From assembly GCA_036873135.1 (NCBI GenBank), contig JAPTYO010000009.1:27735756-27799755 (forward strand): a stretch of DNA of 64,000 nt, read 5' to 3'. The notes under the pieces are model-generated. The model saw nothing but the letters and a program-made list of their open reading frames with translations, was not told where the DNA came from and did no database searches. The position numbers were made by a program, and so were the translations under genes. This document shows, piece after piece, positions 63,094 through 64,000 of the stretch (positions are counted from its first letter, which is position 1; each line of letters opens with the position of its first letter). The stretch comes from Clarkia xantiana subsp. parviflora. Taxonomy: Eukaryota > Streptophyta > Magnoliopsida > Myrtales > Onagraceae.

Positions 63094-64000
63094 CCCAAGT
63101 GACAACGTCATCAACATTGTGGAAGATAGGAATTCAGGATACGCTCCTATGTTATACGCACGCCTATGCCAAACCAATCACGGAAAAAGAGTTAGAGAAT
63201 TATTTCCAACATCCAGCAAGTTTACCCTTGTCAAGAACACAAGAAGGATCGTACCACTCAAAACATACGCCGACAGCGAAACCTAATCTTCGGACAAAGC
63301 AAAGGAGAAGATGAGGATTCCACCAGTATAACATCTCTCAACCATGTGCACAATCGTCATACAGACACAACCTCGGGAAGAGTCATAAGTGTATGAAGAA
63401 ACACATCAAATAAACACAGACCCCTTGTAAATGAACACATGAAGCATACATCGCAAAACCGGCACATTAAATTCAACACCGCGCAATGCGCAATAAGAGA
63501 GGGAGAGCAACAACTCCAAATCAGCGTTCTGTTCGTGATCGTAGAAAAGCCTGATGCAAATAAAGGAATCCTAGGGTATTCAGCCATGAACAAGTGGGGT
63601 ATGATAACGTCAACATCACACCAAAAGATCAAGTTTCTAACAAAGGCAGGAATTGATGAAGTAAAGGGAGATCAGCGGTTGTCAAAAGACTGCTACAAGG
63701 TTGCACTCCAACATGGTGACAAGACAAATAATCGCGGAATTCCCATCATTGATGAAAACCCAAGGGTAGATCATGCATGTCCTGCTTTCGTTGAAGCATT
63801 ACAAGAAATAAAGATAGATGAGCCAAAAAGGATGGTCCAAGTTGGCGCATCACGGTCAGAAGATGAAGTAATAGAAACCATCAGGAAACAGCGGTACGAC
63901 TGCCAAGCGACTTGGGGGGCACCAAGCTGACAAGTGCTCGGCATTCCACCGAAGTGAAGAAACGTATAATTTCAAGAACACGCGGTACCATTCTTCTAAG
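63094..64000 (+). pseudogene. Tat-6 gag/protease fragment
   Basis: Plus-strand, head-to-head with Tat-5. The frame 63439-63930 resembles the C-terminal half of the Tat protease and the region before RT: VLFVIVEKPDANKGILGYSA, TSTSHQKIKFLTKAGIDEVK, GDQRLSKDCYKVAL. Compare the equivalent segment of Tat-1 near 4815-4985. The active-site DGGSS part is not present upstream. Ends at a stop near 63930; the window ends shortly after, so RT may follow outside. It belongs to a different Tat family from Tat-1 and Tat-2. Confidence 0.65.

Overview
The window is repeat-dominated plant nuclear DNA, most likely from a flowering plant. It is built of LTR retrotransposons inserted into one another, with one convincing host gene: a 157-codon RING-finger protein at 27194-27667. 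I see no tRNA, rRNA, CRISPR array or bacterial-type operon. Names used below are mine. Copia-A to Copia-E are relics of one Ty1/copia family with LTRs of about 1.7 kb. Tat-1 to Tat-6 are Ty3/gypsy elements of the Tat type.

Layout. 1-14318: Copia-A (plus strand, 5' half missing), split by a nearly complete Tat-1 at 2030-11345 (target duplication CACCA on both sides). 14319-16467: minus-strand chromovirus (Tekay/Del-like) relic. 16468-20702: minus-strand Copia-B, the only copia copy with gag, protease, integrase, RT and RNase H all recognisable. 20703-26298: Copia-C (plus). 26299-28148: the low-TE island, with a 382-bp hAT-type MITE and the RING gene. 28149-33197: a 5-kb minus-strand element without coding capacity, with 184-bp LTRs and target duplication GAGTA. 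33564-36667: Copia-D (minus). 36668-49736: plus-strand Tat-4 relic split by minus-strand Tat-2 (37707-46991, target duplication AAAGA). 49737-51062: Copia-E (minus). 51063-63093: minus-strand Tat-5 relic split by minus-strand Tat-3 (52227-62390, target duplication AGCCC). 63094-64000: plus-strand Tat-6 gag/protease piece.

How they work together. Tat-1 carries all enzyme domains (gag, protease, RT, RNase H, second RNase H, integrase) but is broken by frameshifts and stops. Tat-2, Tat-3 and Tat-4 form a non-autonomous group. Where their internal region survives it has gag/protease at most and no RT or integrase, a long tandem array, and an intron-bearing gene on the opposite strand. Their LTRs carry a strictly 34-bp-phased array of palindromes whose arms co-vary. 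Tat-2 and Tat-3 have nearly identical LTRs, so they moved recently and must have borrowed enzymes from another element.

The signals most worth following are the co-varying LTR palindromes, the antisense spliced gene, the gag-protease-gag' reading frame of Tat-2, and the primer site of the 28149-33197 element, which matches the anticodon stem-loop of tRNA-Ile rather than a tRNA 3' end.
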